Shown: one piece after another, positions 50,664 to 59,268 of the stretch
How positions within the stretch are numbered: position 1 is the first letter of the stretch
How the letters are laid out: each line of letters begins with the position of its first letter
Origin: Mucispirillum schaedleri
GTDB lineage: Bacteria; Chrysiogenota; Deferribacteres; Deferribacterales; Mucispirillaceae
Reading direction: 5' to 3'
Assembly: GCA_949287985.1 (NCBI GenBank)
Contig: CASEIN010000072.1
Span: 46,584-110,583 of the forward strand
DNA length: 64,000 bases
Notes under the pieces: generated by a model
Seen by the model: the letters and a program-made list of their open reading frames with translations, nothing else
Database searches by the model: none
What the model was told of the DNA's origin: nothing
Translations under genes and position numbers: made by a program

Positions 50664-51449
50664 ATGAAAAAGGTAATTGTTTCATTAGTTATAATAGTAA
50701 TTCTTGCAATATGTTTTTTTGCAGGATATAGGTATTTATATAAAAAAGCAGACAGTCAGTTTAAGCTTTATGGTCAGTTACAGGTTAGTCAGGTAGATGT
50801 TGCCTTTAAAGTTCCAGGCACTATTGCTCATAGATATTTTTCAGAAGGAATGCATGTAAGCAAAGACCAGTTACTAGCAGAGTTAAATAATGAAACATAC
50901 ATATCTCAGCAAAAATTAGCAAAAGCTAATGAAGATGCAGCAAAATGGGGTTTGGAAGAATTAAAGGATAATTTAAAAAAAGCTGGCAGAAAAGATGAGA
51001 ATTTAGTTAATAAAACACAAGCCCAGTTAGATGCAGCAGCAGCTAATAGAGAGTTAGCAGATTATCAGTTATCATATACTAAGCTTGTATCTCCAGTTAG
51101 TGGTGTTATATTAGCTGCATATAAAGAAGAAGGCGAGGTTGTTCAAGCAGGTGCTACTGTATTTTCCATTGGTGATACAAGTAAACTTTGGCTTAGAGCA
51201 TATCTTCCAGAAACTAAAATGGATAAAATAAAAGTTGGTCAAAAAATGATTATTAAAGTGGACAGCCTTCCTAATGAAAAATTTGAAGGCAAGGTTACTT
51301 TTATATCTGATACTGCAGAATTTACACCAAAGCAAATCTATACAACTGAAGAACGCGTCAAACTTGTATATAGAGTAAAAATAGAAATAGTTGATACATT
51401 GGGGCTTTTAAAGCCGGGTTTTCCTGCTGATGCTTATATAGAGGAATAA
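50664..51449 (+). CDS. HlyD-family membrane fusion protein (YbhG-like)
   Basis: 261 residues. N-terminal membrane anchor (about 5-25), lipoyl-like halves (QVDVAFKVPGTIAHRYFSEG and SPVSGVILAAYKEEGEVVQAG) around a short coiled-coil with QLDAAAANRELADYQL, then a beta-barrel domain. Periplasmic adaptor for the ABC exporter encoded downstream. Confidence 0.9.
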   Translation: MKKVIVSLVIIVILAICFFAGYRYLYKKADSQFKLYGQLQVSQVDVAFKVPGTIAHRYFSEGMHVSKDQLLAELNNETYISQQKLAKANEDAAKWGLEELKDNLKKAGRKDENLVNKTQAQLDAAAANRELADYQLSYTKLVSPVSGVILAAYKEEGEVVQAGATVFSIGDTSKLWLRAYLPETKMDKIKVGQKMIIKVDSLPNEKFEGKVTFISDTAEFTPKQIYTTEERVKLVYRVKIEIVDTLGLLKPGFPADAYIEE

Positions 51450-51452
51450 CCG

Positions 51453-52373
51453 ATGTTAGATTCTGAACTGATTATTTCTGAAAATATTTCTAAATCATTT
51501 GGAGATAATCATGCGTTAGTTGATTTTTCTCTTAAAGTAAAGCAGGGGGAAATATCTGGAATAGTTGGTCCAGATGGAGCAGGTAAAACTACTGCTATGC
51601 GTATGCTTTCAACAGTTTCAACTCCTGATAGTGGCTCTCTTTACATTAATGGAGTTAATGCCTTAAAAGATTACCGCGGTGCAAGAAAGAGTATTGGTTA
51701 TATGAGCCAAAAGTTTGGTTTATACAGTGATATGAGTGTGGAAGAAAATATTAATTTTTTCGCTGATTTACAAGGTGTTCCATATAAAGAAATTTCAAAA
51801 AGAAGGCAGATGCTTTTAACTGCCAGTGGAATGTTTAAATTTAGCTCACGTCTTGCTGGCAGGCTTTCAGGTGGTATGAAGCAGAAGCTTGCTTTATGCT
51901 GTGCTTTAATACACGAACCAAAAGTTTTAATCCTTGATGAACCAACTAATGGGGTAGACCCTGTTTCACGCCGTGAATTTTGGCAGATACTAAATAGGTT
52001 TGCTTCTGACGGCACAGCTATTGTATATGCTACAAGTTATCTTGATGAGGCAGAACGCTGTAATACAATTAATTTAATAAATAAAGGTAAAATTATAGCC
52101 TCAGGAACATTAGAACATTTACAGGAAATACCTAATATAGATATTATTGAGATAAAAGGCGAAAAAGTTCGTAATATTATGTGTGATATTCCAGAAAAAT
52201 ATGGCAAAGTATGGACTTTTGGCTCAACACTTCATCTTCATGCTAATAAAGATAGTGATGCTGTTCATGGAGTTCAATCATTACTAGGTGAAAAATACAG
52301 TATATCTGTAATAAAACCAACTCTTGAAGATATATTTACTTACTTAACATTTAATGGTGTATCCCATGAGTAA
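51453..52373 (+). CDS. ABC exporter ATPase, first of a YbhF-like pair
   Basis: 306 residues. Walker A GPDGAGKTT, signature RLSGGMKQKLALCCA, Walker B LILDEPTNGVDPVSRRE. C-terminal extension of about 80 residues as in drug/Na exporters. Corresponds to the N-terminal half of YbhF, here a separate gene overlapping the next by 8 bases. Confidence 0.9.
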   Translation: MLDSELIISENISKSFGDNHALVDFSLKVKQGEISGIVGPDGAGKTTAMRMLSTVSTPDSGSLYINGVNALKDYRGARKSIGYMSQKFGLYSDMSVEENINFFADLQGVPYKEISKRRQMLLTASGMFKFSSRLAGRLSGGMKQKLALCCALIHEPKVLILDEPTNGVDPVSRREFWQILNRFASDGTAIVYATSYLDEAERCNTINLINKGKIIASGTLEHLQEIPNIDIIEIKGEKVRNIMCDIPEKYGKVWTFGSTLHLHANKDSDAVHGVQSLLGEKYSISVIKPTLEDIFTYLTFNGVSHE

Positions 52374-53292
52374 TACTGCTGTAATAGTTAAAAACTTAAC
52401 AAAAAAATTTGGTGATTTTACTGCAGTATCAGATGTTACATTTGATGTGGAAAAAGGTGAGATATTTGGTTTCTTAGGTGCTAATGGTGCTGGTAAATCA
52501 ACGACTATTAGAATGTTGTGTGGAATATTACCACCAACTTCTGGCACATGCATTATTGCTGGTTATAATGTTTTAGAAAATCCGGGAATGGTTAGGCAAA
52601 ATATAGGCTATATGAGCCAAAAATTTTCTTTATATGATGAGCTTACAGTATATGAAAATATGAAATTTTTTGCAAAATTATACAGTATAGAAGGTAAAAA
52701 TATAGATTATTCTGTATCAGAAGCTGTGGAACTTGTTAATTTAAAAGGTTATGAGAAAGAAAAAACGAAAAGTTTATCAGCAGGTATTAAGCAAAGGCTT
52801 TCATTAGCATGTGCTATTATTCATAAGCCACAGATAATTTTTTTAGATGAACCAACTTCTGGGGTAGACCCTGTTTCAAGGCGTAACTTTTGGGATTTAA
52901 TATATATGTTTGCATCTAAAAAAGTTACTATTTTTGTAACTACTCACTATATGGAGGAAGCAGAATATTGTGATAGAATTGCCATGATAAGCTCAGGCAC
53001 ACTAAAGGAAATAGGAACACCAGAAGAGTTAAAAACTTCTAAAATGATATGGAATGTGTATAAAATAAAAGGTTTTGGGCTTTACGATGTAGCCCAGGTT
53101 ATACTAGAAATGGAAAATGTTTTTGATGTTGGGCTTTTATCTGATTCCATACGAATATTATCTACAAAATTAACTCCAGAAGATATTATGTCATTTTTAA
53201 GTAAAAAAGGATATGTTGGTTATGTTGTTGAAGTGGCTGATGCTGTTTTAGAAGATGTATTTGTCAGTTATGCTGGAGGGCAAAACAGATGA
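52366..53292 (+). CDS. ABC exporter ATPase, second of a YbhF-like pair
   Basis: 308 residues from ATG 52366. Walker A GANGAGKST, signature SLSAGIKQRLSLACA (Ala for the second Gly), Walker B IFLDEPTSGVDPVSRRN, and H-loop VTTHYMEEAEYCD. Corresponds to the C-terminal half of YbhF. Overlaps the first permease by 4 bases. Confidence 0.9.
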   Translation: MSNTAVIVKNLTKKFGDFTAVSDVTFDVEKGEIFGFLGANGAGKSTTIRMLCGILPPTSGTCIIAGYNVLENPGMVRQNIGYMSQKFSLYDELTVYENMKFFAKLYSIEGKNIDYSVSEAVELVNLKGYEKEKTKSLSAGIKQRLSLACAIIHKPQIIFLDEPTSGVDPVSRRNFWDLIYMFASKKVTIFVTTHYMEEAEYCDRIAMISSGTLKEIGTPEELKTSKMIWNVYKIKGFGLYDVAQVILEMENVFDVGLLSDSIRILSTKLTPEDIMSFLSKKGYVGYVVEVADAVLEDVFVSYAGGQNR

Positions 53293-54419
53293 ATATAAGG
53301 CGAGTAAAAGCTATAAGCTATAAAGAGTTTATCCATTTATTTAGAGATATTAGAAGTTTAATGGTTATAATATTAGTGCCAGTAATTTTACTTTTTTTAT
53401 TTGGATATGCATTAAAACTTGATGTGGAAAATGTATCTGTTGGTGTGATGGATTACAGTAACAGCCCAAAAAGTAAGGAGTATATCTCATATTTTGAATC
53501 AAACAACGCTTTTAATATTAATCATTATGTGTATGACTATGATGAGGCAGAGCTTCTTTTAGATACAAACCAAATAAAGATGATAATAGTAATTCCTTCA
53601 TCATTTGAAGATGATTTAGAAAACAAAATGAATACGAAAGTGCAGATAATTATTGATGGCAGTGATATTACTACAGCATCTTCCATTATAAACTATGTGG
53701 CTGGAGTATCAGCTGTATATAATAGGGTTTTTATAGAAAATATTATAAGAACTAGTGGAATTAATATTTCATACGGTGCTGCTGTGCCAGAGATTAGATA
53801 CTGGTTTAACGAGGATATGCGAAGTGTAAACTATCTTTTCCCTGGGCTTGTAGCTATAATTATGTCTGTTGTTGCTGGCTTTTTAACTTCTCTAACAATA
53901 TCTAGAGAGTGGGAAACAGGCACAATGGAGCAGCTTATACCAACACCAGTAACAGAAGGCGAAGTGATTACTGGTAAACTTTTAACATATTTTTTAATAG
54001 GTTTAATAGATGTAATAATATATATACTAATTGGTGAGTTTGTTTTCCATGTTCCATTAAAGGGCAATACATTACTAGTATTTTTATTTGCCACAATATT
54101 TTTAATGTGCATGCTGTCCTTTGGTATATTTGTAAGTATTGTAATGAAAAGCCAGTTAGCTTCAAGTCAGGTAACAACAACTACAACTATGCTTCCTGCT
54201 TTCTTACTATCAGGATTTGTGTTTGATATAAATAATATGCCGCAGGTAATACAGTGGATAACATATCTTTTTCCTGCAAGATATTTTGTGGATATATTAA
54301 GAGGGCTGTATTTAAAAGGTATTGGTATAGAATATTTATATTTAAATGCAGGTTTTTTAATATTTTATTCTGCAATACTTTTAATATTATGCAGGCTTTT
54401 ATTTAAATTGAGAGCATAG
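53289..54419 (+). CDS. ABC-2 type permease (YbhS-like)
   Basis: 376 residues. N-terminal helix after SYKEFIHLFRDIRSLMVIILVP, a large extracytoplasmic domain (about 45-170), then five helices with ISREWETGTMEQLIPTPVT and FPARYFVDILRGLYLKG, typical of ABC2_membrane_3. Pairs with the next gene. Confidence 0.92.
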   Translation: MNIRRVKAISYKEFIHLFRDIRSLMVIILVPVILLFLFGYALKLDVENVSVGVMDYSNSPKSKEYISYFESNNAFNINHYVYDYDEAELLLDTNQIKMIIVIPSSFEDDLENKMNTKVQIIIDGSDITTASSIINYVAGVSAVYNRVFIENIIRTSGINISYGAAVPEIRYWFNEDMRSVNYLFPGLVAIIMSVVAGFLTSLTISREWETGTMEQLIPTPVTEGEVITGKLLTYFLIGLIDVIIYILIGEFVFHVPLKGNTLLVFLFATIFLMCMLSFGIFVSIVMKSQLASSQVTTTTTMLPAFLLSGFVFDINNMPQVIQWITYLFPARYFVDILRGLYLKGIGIEYLYLNAGFLIFYSAILLILCRLLFKLRA

Positions 54420-54421
54420 AT

Positions 54422-55543
54422 ATGAAAAATGTAATAAATCGTATAATGGCAATGCTTTATAAAGAGTTTATATATTTAATACGCGATAAGAAAATGCGTA
54501 TTATCATTATAGCTGTACCAATAATTCAGGCTGTATTATTAGGTTATGCAGTTAATATGGATTTAAAGCATGTTAAAACTGCTGTTGTGGATATGGATAA
54601 TACTATGGAAAGCAGTAATTTTATAAGTCATTTTTTTTCAAATAATATTTTTTCATACATACATGCAGATAATATGGAGGAGGCTGAACAGCTTGTATTA
54701 TCTGGTAAAGCCTTAATGATTATATCAATTCCTTCAGGGTTTGAGGAAAAATTATCACAAAACAGAGTCGCTTCACTGCAGGTAATTTTAGATGCTACAA
54801 ATTCAGTAAATGCTGGCATGGCTTCTGGTTATATTTTAGAAGTAATAAAGCTGTATAATACCAACTATGTTTCACAAAAGACAGGTATAAAATCAAGTAT
54901 AGGGGTGGATACAGAATATAGAACATGGTTTAATGATGGTTTTGAAAGTAAAAACTTCTTTGTGCCATCAATGCTTGCCATGTTATTAATTATAGTAACG
55001 GTAATGCTTTCAGGTATGGCAATAGTTCAGGAAAAAGAATCAGGCACATTAGAGCAGCTTACAGTTAGTCCTATTACAGCTTGGGAGTTTATTATAGGTA
55101 AGTGTATACCATTTGCAGTTGTTAGTTTTATTGATGTTATTTTAATTATAGCTATTTCAGTTTTTTGGTTTAATATACATATTACAGGAAGTTTTTTACT
55201 TTTACTATTTTCTTCTATTTTATATATTATGTGCACTTTAGGAATAGGGCTTTTGATTTCTGCTATAAGTTCTACACAACAGCAGGCTTCTATGAGTATG
55301 TTTATGATAATTTTTCCGTTAATATTATTATCAGGCTTTGCATTTCCAATAGTAAATATGCCTGAAGTAATTCAATGGATAACATATATAAACCCAATGC
55401 GATATTATCTTGATATTATTGTTGGTGTATTTTTAAAAGGTCTTTATTTAGACAGACTTGAAGGCCCTACATTTGCATTATTCATATTAAGTATATTATA
55501 TATTGGGCTTGCTGCACTTTATTTAAAAAGGAAGCTAAAATAA
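54422..55543 (+). CDS. ABC-2 type permease (YbhR-like)
   Basis: 373 residues, same layout as the preceding permease: MLYKEFIYLIRDKKMRIIII, a large outer domain, then VQEKESGTLEQLTVSPIT and INPMRYYLDIIVGVFLKG. Completes a tripartite-style exporter; substrate unknown. Confidence 0.92.
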   Translation: MKNVINRIMAMLYKEFIYLIRDKKMRIIIIAVPIIQAVLLGYAVNMDLKHVKTAVVDMDNTMESSNFISHFFSNNIFSYIHADNMEEAEQLVLSGKALMIISIPSGFEEKLSQNRVASLQVILDATNSVNAGMASGYILEVIKLYNTNYVSQKTGIKSSIGVDTEYRTWFNDGFESKNFFVPSMLAMLLIIVTVMLSGMAIVQEKESGTLEQLTVSPITAWEFIIGKCIPFAVVSFIDVILIIAISVFWFNIHITGSFLLLLFSSILYIMCTLGIGLLISAISSTQQQASMSMFMIIFPLILLSGFAFPIVNMPEVIQWITYINPMRYYLDIIVGVFLKGLYLDRLEGPTFALFILSILYIGLAALYLKRKLK

Positions 55544-55544
55544 T

Positions 55545-55831
55545 ATGCCTTCTACAAAAGAGTATTTATCTTATATCTTAGATTCCTTATCACATATTGA
55601 AGATATTACATATAAAAAGATGATGGGGGAATATCTTATATATTATAACCGTAAATATGTTGCGGGTGTGTTTGATAACAGGTTTTTAGTAAAAGATGTA
55701 AAAGGTATTGAAGAGATTACAAATTAGTTAGTCCTTATCCAAATGCTAAAAAGATGGTTGAGATTGATAAAATTGAAGATAGGGAGTATATAAAGAAAAT
55801 TTTTAATTTTTTATATGAAACACTTACCTAA
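55545..55831 (+). pseudogene. TfoX N-terminal domain protein, broken by a frameshift
   Basis: The first frame gives 60 residues (DITYKKMMGEYLIYYNRKYVA, as in TfoX/Sxy N-domains) and stops at 55725. The rest of the domain continues in another frame from 55724 (SPYPNAKKMVEIDKIEDREY ...) to a stop at 55829, matching the family's conserved YPxAKPM...D block. Joined length is about 95 residues, the normal domain size. Either a recent pseudogene or a sequence error; a programmed shift is unlikely, as no slippery site is evident. Confidence 0.75.
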
Positions 55832-55843
55832 AATAAGATAAAT

Positions 55844-55880
55844 AAAAAGCCTTATAACTATTAGTTTATAAGGCTTTTTT
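55844..55880. terminator. Bidirectional terminator between tfoX remnant and nitroreductase
   Basis: AAAAAGCCTTATAA (55844-55857) is complementary to TTATAAGGCTTTTT (55866-55879). With A-run on one side and T-run on the other it can end transcription from both convergent genes. Confidence 0.88.
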
Positions 55881-55883
55881 ATA

Positions 55884-56702
55884 TTATAAATATGTAATAT
55901 TACTAGGTTTTCTTGAAGTAATTTGCCTTGTTTTATATACAGGGTTACCAAATATTTGAGCACCTGCAATATATTCATTATCTTGAACGCCTAAAGCATC
56001 TCTTAATGGTTTATAAACACGAGCAACGCTTGTAAAATACCCAGCCCATACACAACCGATATTATGGGCATGAGCAGAAAGTTCAAAATAAGTAAGAGCA
56101 GTATTACCATCTTCTGCTTTCCATGCATAATCATCAGGCAACACAGACACAATAAGGTGTGGTGCACCTCTCATAATAACATCTTTTCCTTTTGTATATG
56201 CTCTTGCTACAAGTTTATAGTGTAGAGCTTCTTTTTCAGGAATATCTCCAAGATGATTTTGCATATATTCAACAACTAAATCAGCAAGTTTTATAGTTTC
56301 TTCTCTATTTTTTGTAATAATCCATCTATTATTATGTGTATTTTTTGCTGATGGGGCATAACGAACATTATCCATAATTTTATCAAGGGTTGCACTATCC
56401 ACTTCTGTTTTTCTAAAATTACGAACACTTCTTCTTGTTTTAATAAAAGTATCTAACTGTTCTGGTGTAGCAAGTGACTGCATGTCAACTTTGCTAAATT
56501 GTTTTGGGTCAAGGTTTTCTACATAGCATGCTTCATGGGGACAAAATGCAACACATTGACCGCAAGATATACATTTATAAACATCTTTTTCTTCAATGTA
56601 AGGTGAACGTTTCTCATCATTTTTAATAATACCAGTAACACATATTGCAGAGCATATTCCATCTCTTTTGCATTTTTCTTTGTCTAAGTGGAAAAAAGCC
56701 AT
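55884..56702 (-). CDS. Ferredoxin-nitroreductase fusion protein
   Basis: 272 residues from the ATG at 56702, set by GGAGGA just before it (an ATG 12 bases upstream overlaps that site). N-terminal ferredoxin-like domain with CISCGQCVAFCP and a looser first cysteine set (CKRDGICSAIC), then a nitroreductase fold (TRRSVRNFRKTEV, YAPSAKNTHN) binding FMN. Oxidoreductase of unknown substrate, typical of anaerobes. Confidence 0.9.
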   Translation of the reverse strand: MAFFHLDKEKCKRDGICSAICVTGIIKNDEKRSPYIEEKDVYKCISCGQCVAFCPHEACYVENLDPKQFSKVDMQSLATPEQLDTFIKTRRSVRNFRKTEVDSATLDKIMDNVRYAPSAKNTHNNRWIITKNREETIKLADLVVEYMQNHLGDIPEKEALHYKLVARAYTKGKDVIMRGAPHLIVSVLPDDYAWKAEDGNTALTYFELSAHAHNIGCVWAGYFTSVARVYKPLRDALGVQDNEYIAGAQIFGNPVYKTRQITSRKPSNITYL

Positions 56703-56727
56703 ACAATCCTCCATAATATTTTAATGT

Positions 56728-56756
56728 ATAATACATAAATTATAATGATTTTACAA
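56728..56756 (-). promoter_or_regulatory. Promoter for the ferredoxin-nitroreductase gene
   Basis: On the minus strand TTGTAA (56756-56751) and TATTAT (56733-56728) with a 17-base spacer. The start would be near 56721, giving a leader of about 19 bases with the GGAGGA site. Confidence 0.55.
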
Positions 56757-56763
56757 TAAAATT

Positions 56764-57702
56764 TTATAAAAAGGCATAAATAAGCCCTAAATTTTTCAAA
56801 AGACCAGATTTATAAAATTTGTGTTTTACAATACTATTTATAAAAGAGATATTTTTTTTATTTTTTAATTGAATAAATTCATTGATAATATATTTATTAT
56901 TATCTGATAGTATATTATTATATTGGTTTAGGAATATTTCTGCCTGGTGAATATTTTTTAATACTGTATTTTTAATATTTATTTTTCCTGTTTGAAATTT
57001 TTTATAAGCATTTGCAAAAGAATTTTCAGCAGCCCCCATGCTGTTATTGTTATGCTGCCTATAATACATGGTTGGTGTATCAATATATCCAATTTTACCA
57101 AATGCAGCAGCTGTAAGCATAAGCCAGTAATCATGCATTATAGCATTGGTATTAATTGTGCCGCATATATCTTTAAGGGCTTTATTTACCATCATGGTGC
57201 AGCCTGAAGCAATATTTCCCATAAGAAGTCTGTTTAATGTAATTTCATTTGTATTAAATTTTTCGCTTTTATTATGTGATTTTGAAATAATATTAAGATT
57301 ACTGTCGGTAACAACTTTATCAGTAAATATAAGTATAGGTATTTGGCTGGAATATTTTTCTTCCATAAGCTTCATTTTTTCCAAAGTTATTTCTATTTTA
57401 TTAGTAAACCACACATCATCATGGTCTGCAAACATAATATATAGGGCAGTAGAGTTTGCAAATAACTGGGAAAAATTATTTATAATTCCTAAATTCTTAC
57501 TATTTATATTAAAATTTATATTATTGTATTGCATTTTATATTTTGATATTATATTTATAGTATCATCGGTGGATAAGTCATCGCATATATTTATATTAAA
57601 ATTTTTATAAGTTTGATTAATTATGGATTGCAGTTGTTCTTCAATATATTTTTCAGAATTATATGTGGCCATTAAAATATCTATTTTATGCAAAATATCC
57701 AC
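56764..57702 (-). CDS. Family 2 glycosyltransferase
   Basis: 312 residues. IDILMATYNSEKYIEEQLQSI, ICDDLSTDDTINII and the acceptor-side MFADHDDVWF fit GT2 enzymes that extend surface polysaccharide. It stands alone, not in a polysaccharide cluster, and is especially A+T and Asn-rich. Possible gain by transfer. Sugar donor and acceptor unknown. Divergent from queE; the gap 57703-57781 has no consensus promoter. Confidence 0.87.
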   Translation of the reverse strand: MDILHKIDILMATYNSEKYIEEQLQSIINQTYKNFNINICDDLSTDDTINIISKYKMQYNNINFNINSKNLGIINNFSQLFANSTALYIMFADHDDVWFTNKIEITLEKMKLMEEKYSSQIPILIFTDKVVTDSNLNIISKSHNKSEKFNTNEITLNRLLMGNIASGCTMMVNKALKDICGTINTNAIMHDYWLMLTAAAFGKIGYIDTPTMYYRQHNNNSMGAAENSFANAYKKFQTGKINIKNTVLKNIHQAEIFLNQYNNILSDNNKYIINEFIQLKNKKNISFINSIVKHKFYKSGLLKNLGLIYAFL

Positions 57703-57781
57703 CTAAATTATGTTATTGGAAAGTATTGGTGATTATATCATTATATTACTAATTGTCAATACAGTATATTTGAGGTAATAG

Positions 57782-58483
57782 ATGCAGGCAAATATTTCAG
57801 AAATATTTTATTCAGCTCAAGGTGAGGGCAAATATATTGGGGCAGCACAAGTGTTTATAAGGTTATCAGGTTGTCCATTTGATTGTCCATATTGTGATAC
57901 AGATACCCAAGCAAAAGAATATTTTACAGTTAACGGTAAAAATTATAGTAATCCTGTATCAGTAGATGATTTAGTGGATATTATAATAAAGGAATTTGGT
58001 GATGGCAGTAATTTTCATAGTTATTCCATAACAGGTGGCGAGCCATTAATGGAGTATGAGTTTGTGAAAACCCTTGCATTAAAATTAAAAGAAAGGTCTA
58101 AAGCAAAATTATTTTTAGAAACAAGTGGTCTTATAACAAAACATTTTAAAGAGCTGGATAATATATTTCATATAATGAGTATAGATATAAAAACTCATTC
58201 AGAGCAGGTTTTAAATCATCTTTCAAGCCTTTGTGAAAGTGTTTGTGAATTAAAAGAAACTGATTATTATTTTAAGCTGCTGCTTCCCTATGAAAATGCA
58301 CATTATATTATTGATTATACAGCTAAAATATTAAGTAAATATAATATAAAAAATATTATTATTCAGCCAGTTGATAGTATAATTAGTAAAGAAATACTTG
58401 ATTACTTATACAATACGTATTACATTAATGGTATAGAGGCAAGAATTATTCCACAAACACATAAAATTCTTTCCATACCATAG
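57782..58483 (+). CDS. queE: 7-carboxy-7-deazaguanine synthase
   Basis: 233 residues, radical SAM. SGCPFDCPYCDTD carries the C-x3-C-x2-C cluster site, preceded by EIFYSAQGEGKYIGA, and SITGGEPLM follows. Makes the 7-deazaguanine core for queuosine. No other queuosine gene or preQ1 riboswitch is seen nearby. Confidence 0.93.
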   Translation: MQANISEIFYSAQGEGKYIGAAQVFIRLSGCPFDCPYCDTDTQAKEYFTVNGKNYSNPVSVDDLVDIIIKEFGDGSNFHSYSITGGEPLMEYEFVKTLALKLKERSKAKLFLETSGLITKHFKELDNIFHIMSIDIKTHSEQVLNHLSSLCESVCELKETDYYFKLLLPYENAHYIIDYTAKILSKYNIKNIIIQPVDSIISKEILDYLYNTYYINGIEARIIPQTHKILSIP

Positions 58484-58512
58484 TTGACTTTTTATTTTAT
58501 TAGTGTTATGAT
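58484..58512 (+). promoter_or_regulatory. Promoter before the zapB-like gene
   Basis: TTGACT (58484-58489) and TATGAT (58507-58512), spacer 17. The predicted start is 58519, the A of the start codon, so the message would be leaderless. Starts right after the queE stop codon. Confidence 0.7.
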
Positions 58513-58518
58513 TATTTT

Positions 58519-58737
58519 ATGATGGTACAAGATAAATTAATTATTCTTGAAGAAAAGCTTAATAAGTTGCTTGAAGATTATGATAAATTAAAGCAGGAAA
58601 GGGATACTTTACTTATTAAGCATGATGATTTATGCAGCCATATAAAAGATATAGAAGCAGAGAACAGTTTGTTGAAAAAGAATAAGGCAGCTGTTAAAGA
58701 GAAGATAGAAACAATGCTTCAAAAATTAGACTCATAG
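58519..58737 (+). CDS. ZapB-like coiled-coil protein
   Basis: 72 residues forming one continuous heptad pattern (LIILEEKLNKLLEDYDKLKQ, ENSLLKKNKAAVKEKIETML). Size and position directly before zapA suggest a ZapB-type partner that links ZapA to the chromosome terminus. Coiled coils are poorly specific, so this is a context call. Two tandem ATGs (58519, 58522), no ribosome site. Confidence 0.65.
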   Translation: MMVQDKLIILEEKLNKLLEDYDKLKQERDTLLIKHDDLCSHIKDIEAENSLLKKNKAAVKEKIETMLQKLDS

Positions 58738-58747
58738 TTGGGATAAC

Positions 58748-59017
58748 ATGCATTCTATTGATTTGAAGATATTAGGTCAGTCTTTAAAGTTAAATGTTCC
58801 TGAAGGTCAGGAGCAGTTTTATAGAGACATTGCTAATGAGCTTACTTTGCAGATAGAAGAGTTTTTAAGTAAATCTCAGCTTAGGTCGGAGATAAAGGCA
58901 GCCATTAGTGTTGCATATAAATTACTGCTTGAGAACAGGCAGTTAAAAGAGCAAATCTCCTGTTACAGTAATATGGACAGCAGGATTGATGATTTAATAA
59001 ATAAGTTAGATAGGTAA
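58748..59017 (+). CDS. zapA: Cell division protein ZapA
   Basis: 89 residues. HSIDLKILGQSLKLNVPEGQ is the ZapA N-domain, then a helical tail (AISVAYKLLLENRQLKEQI). Bundles FtsZ filaments at midcell. The 6S RNA gene follows directly, as in many proteobacteria. Confidence 0.88.
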   Translation: MHSIDLKILGQSLKLNVPEGQEQFYRDIANELTLQIEEFLSKSQLRSEIKAAISVAYKLLLENRQLKEQISCYSNMDSRIDDLINKLDR

Positions 59018-59027
59018 TATTTATAAT

Positions 59028-59205
59028 CCCCTGCAGTGTTCGCTTAGCATTACGACACGCTGGAGCCAACACTTTATAATTTTTTGTTGCGATGCATGTT
59101 GTGGTGTGCAGGTCGGGCTTGTACCCGAAAGCCTAAAGCAGCACAGAGCGACACCTGTTTACAACAGGCTACAGTGTCAATTGTGATACGGCATATGCGG
59201 GGGTT
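59028..59205 (+). ncRNA. ssrS: 6S RNA
   Basis: About 175 bases. CCCCTGCA (59028-59035) pairs with TGCGGGGG near 59196-59203, giving the closing stem. Conserved blocks in order: GTGTTCGC, GGAGCC, GCAGGTCGGGCTTG, CCCGAAAGCCTAAA, and a 3' GGCTACAGTGTC. These match the 6S layout of closing stem, central bubble and apical arm. Position after zapA and shortly before the formyl-THF ligase gene (ygfA) repeats the E. coli arrangement. A TATAAT lies at 59022-59027. 6S binds sigma-70 polymerase in stationary phase. Confidence 0.85.
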
Positions 59206-59268
59206 AAAAAATTACTTCGTTGTTTTAAAAGAACACGGATTTTTATAGATTTATCGGATTTTTTTTAA

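Noticed and set aside
57146..57610. 154-codon + strand frame opposite the glycosyltransferase
   Set aside because: Antisense shadow of a clear GT2 gene; hydrophobic low-complexity translation and no ribosome site.
57703..57781. preQ1 riboswitch before queE
   Set aside because: No C-rich loop plus A-rich tail pattern, and too short a leader.
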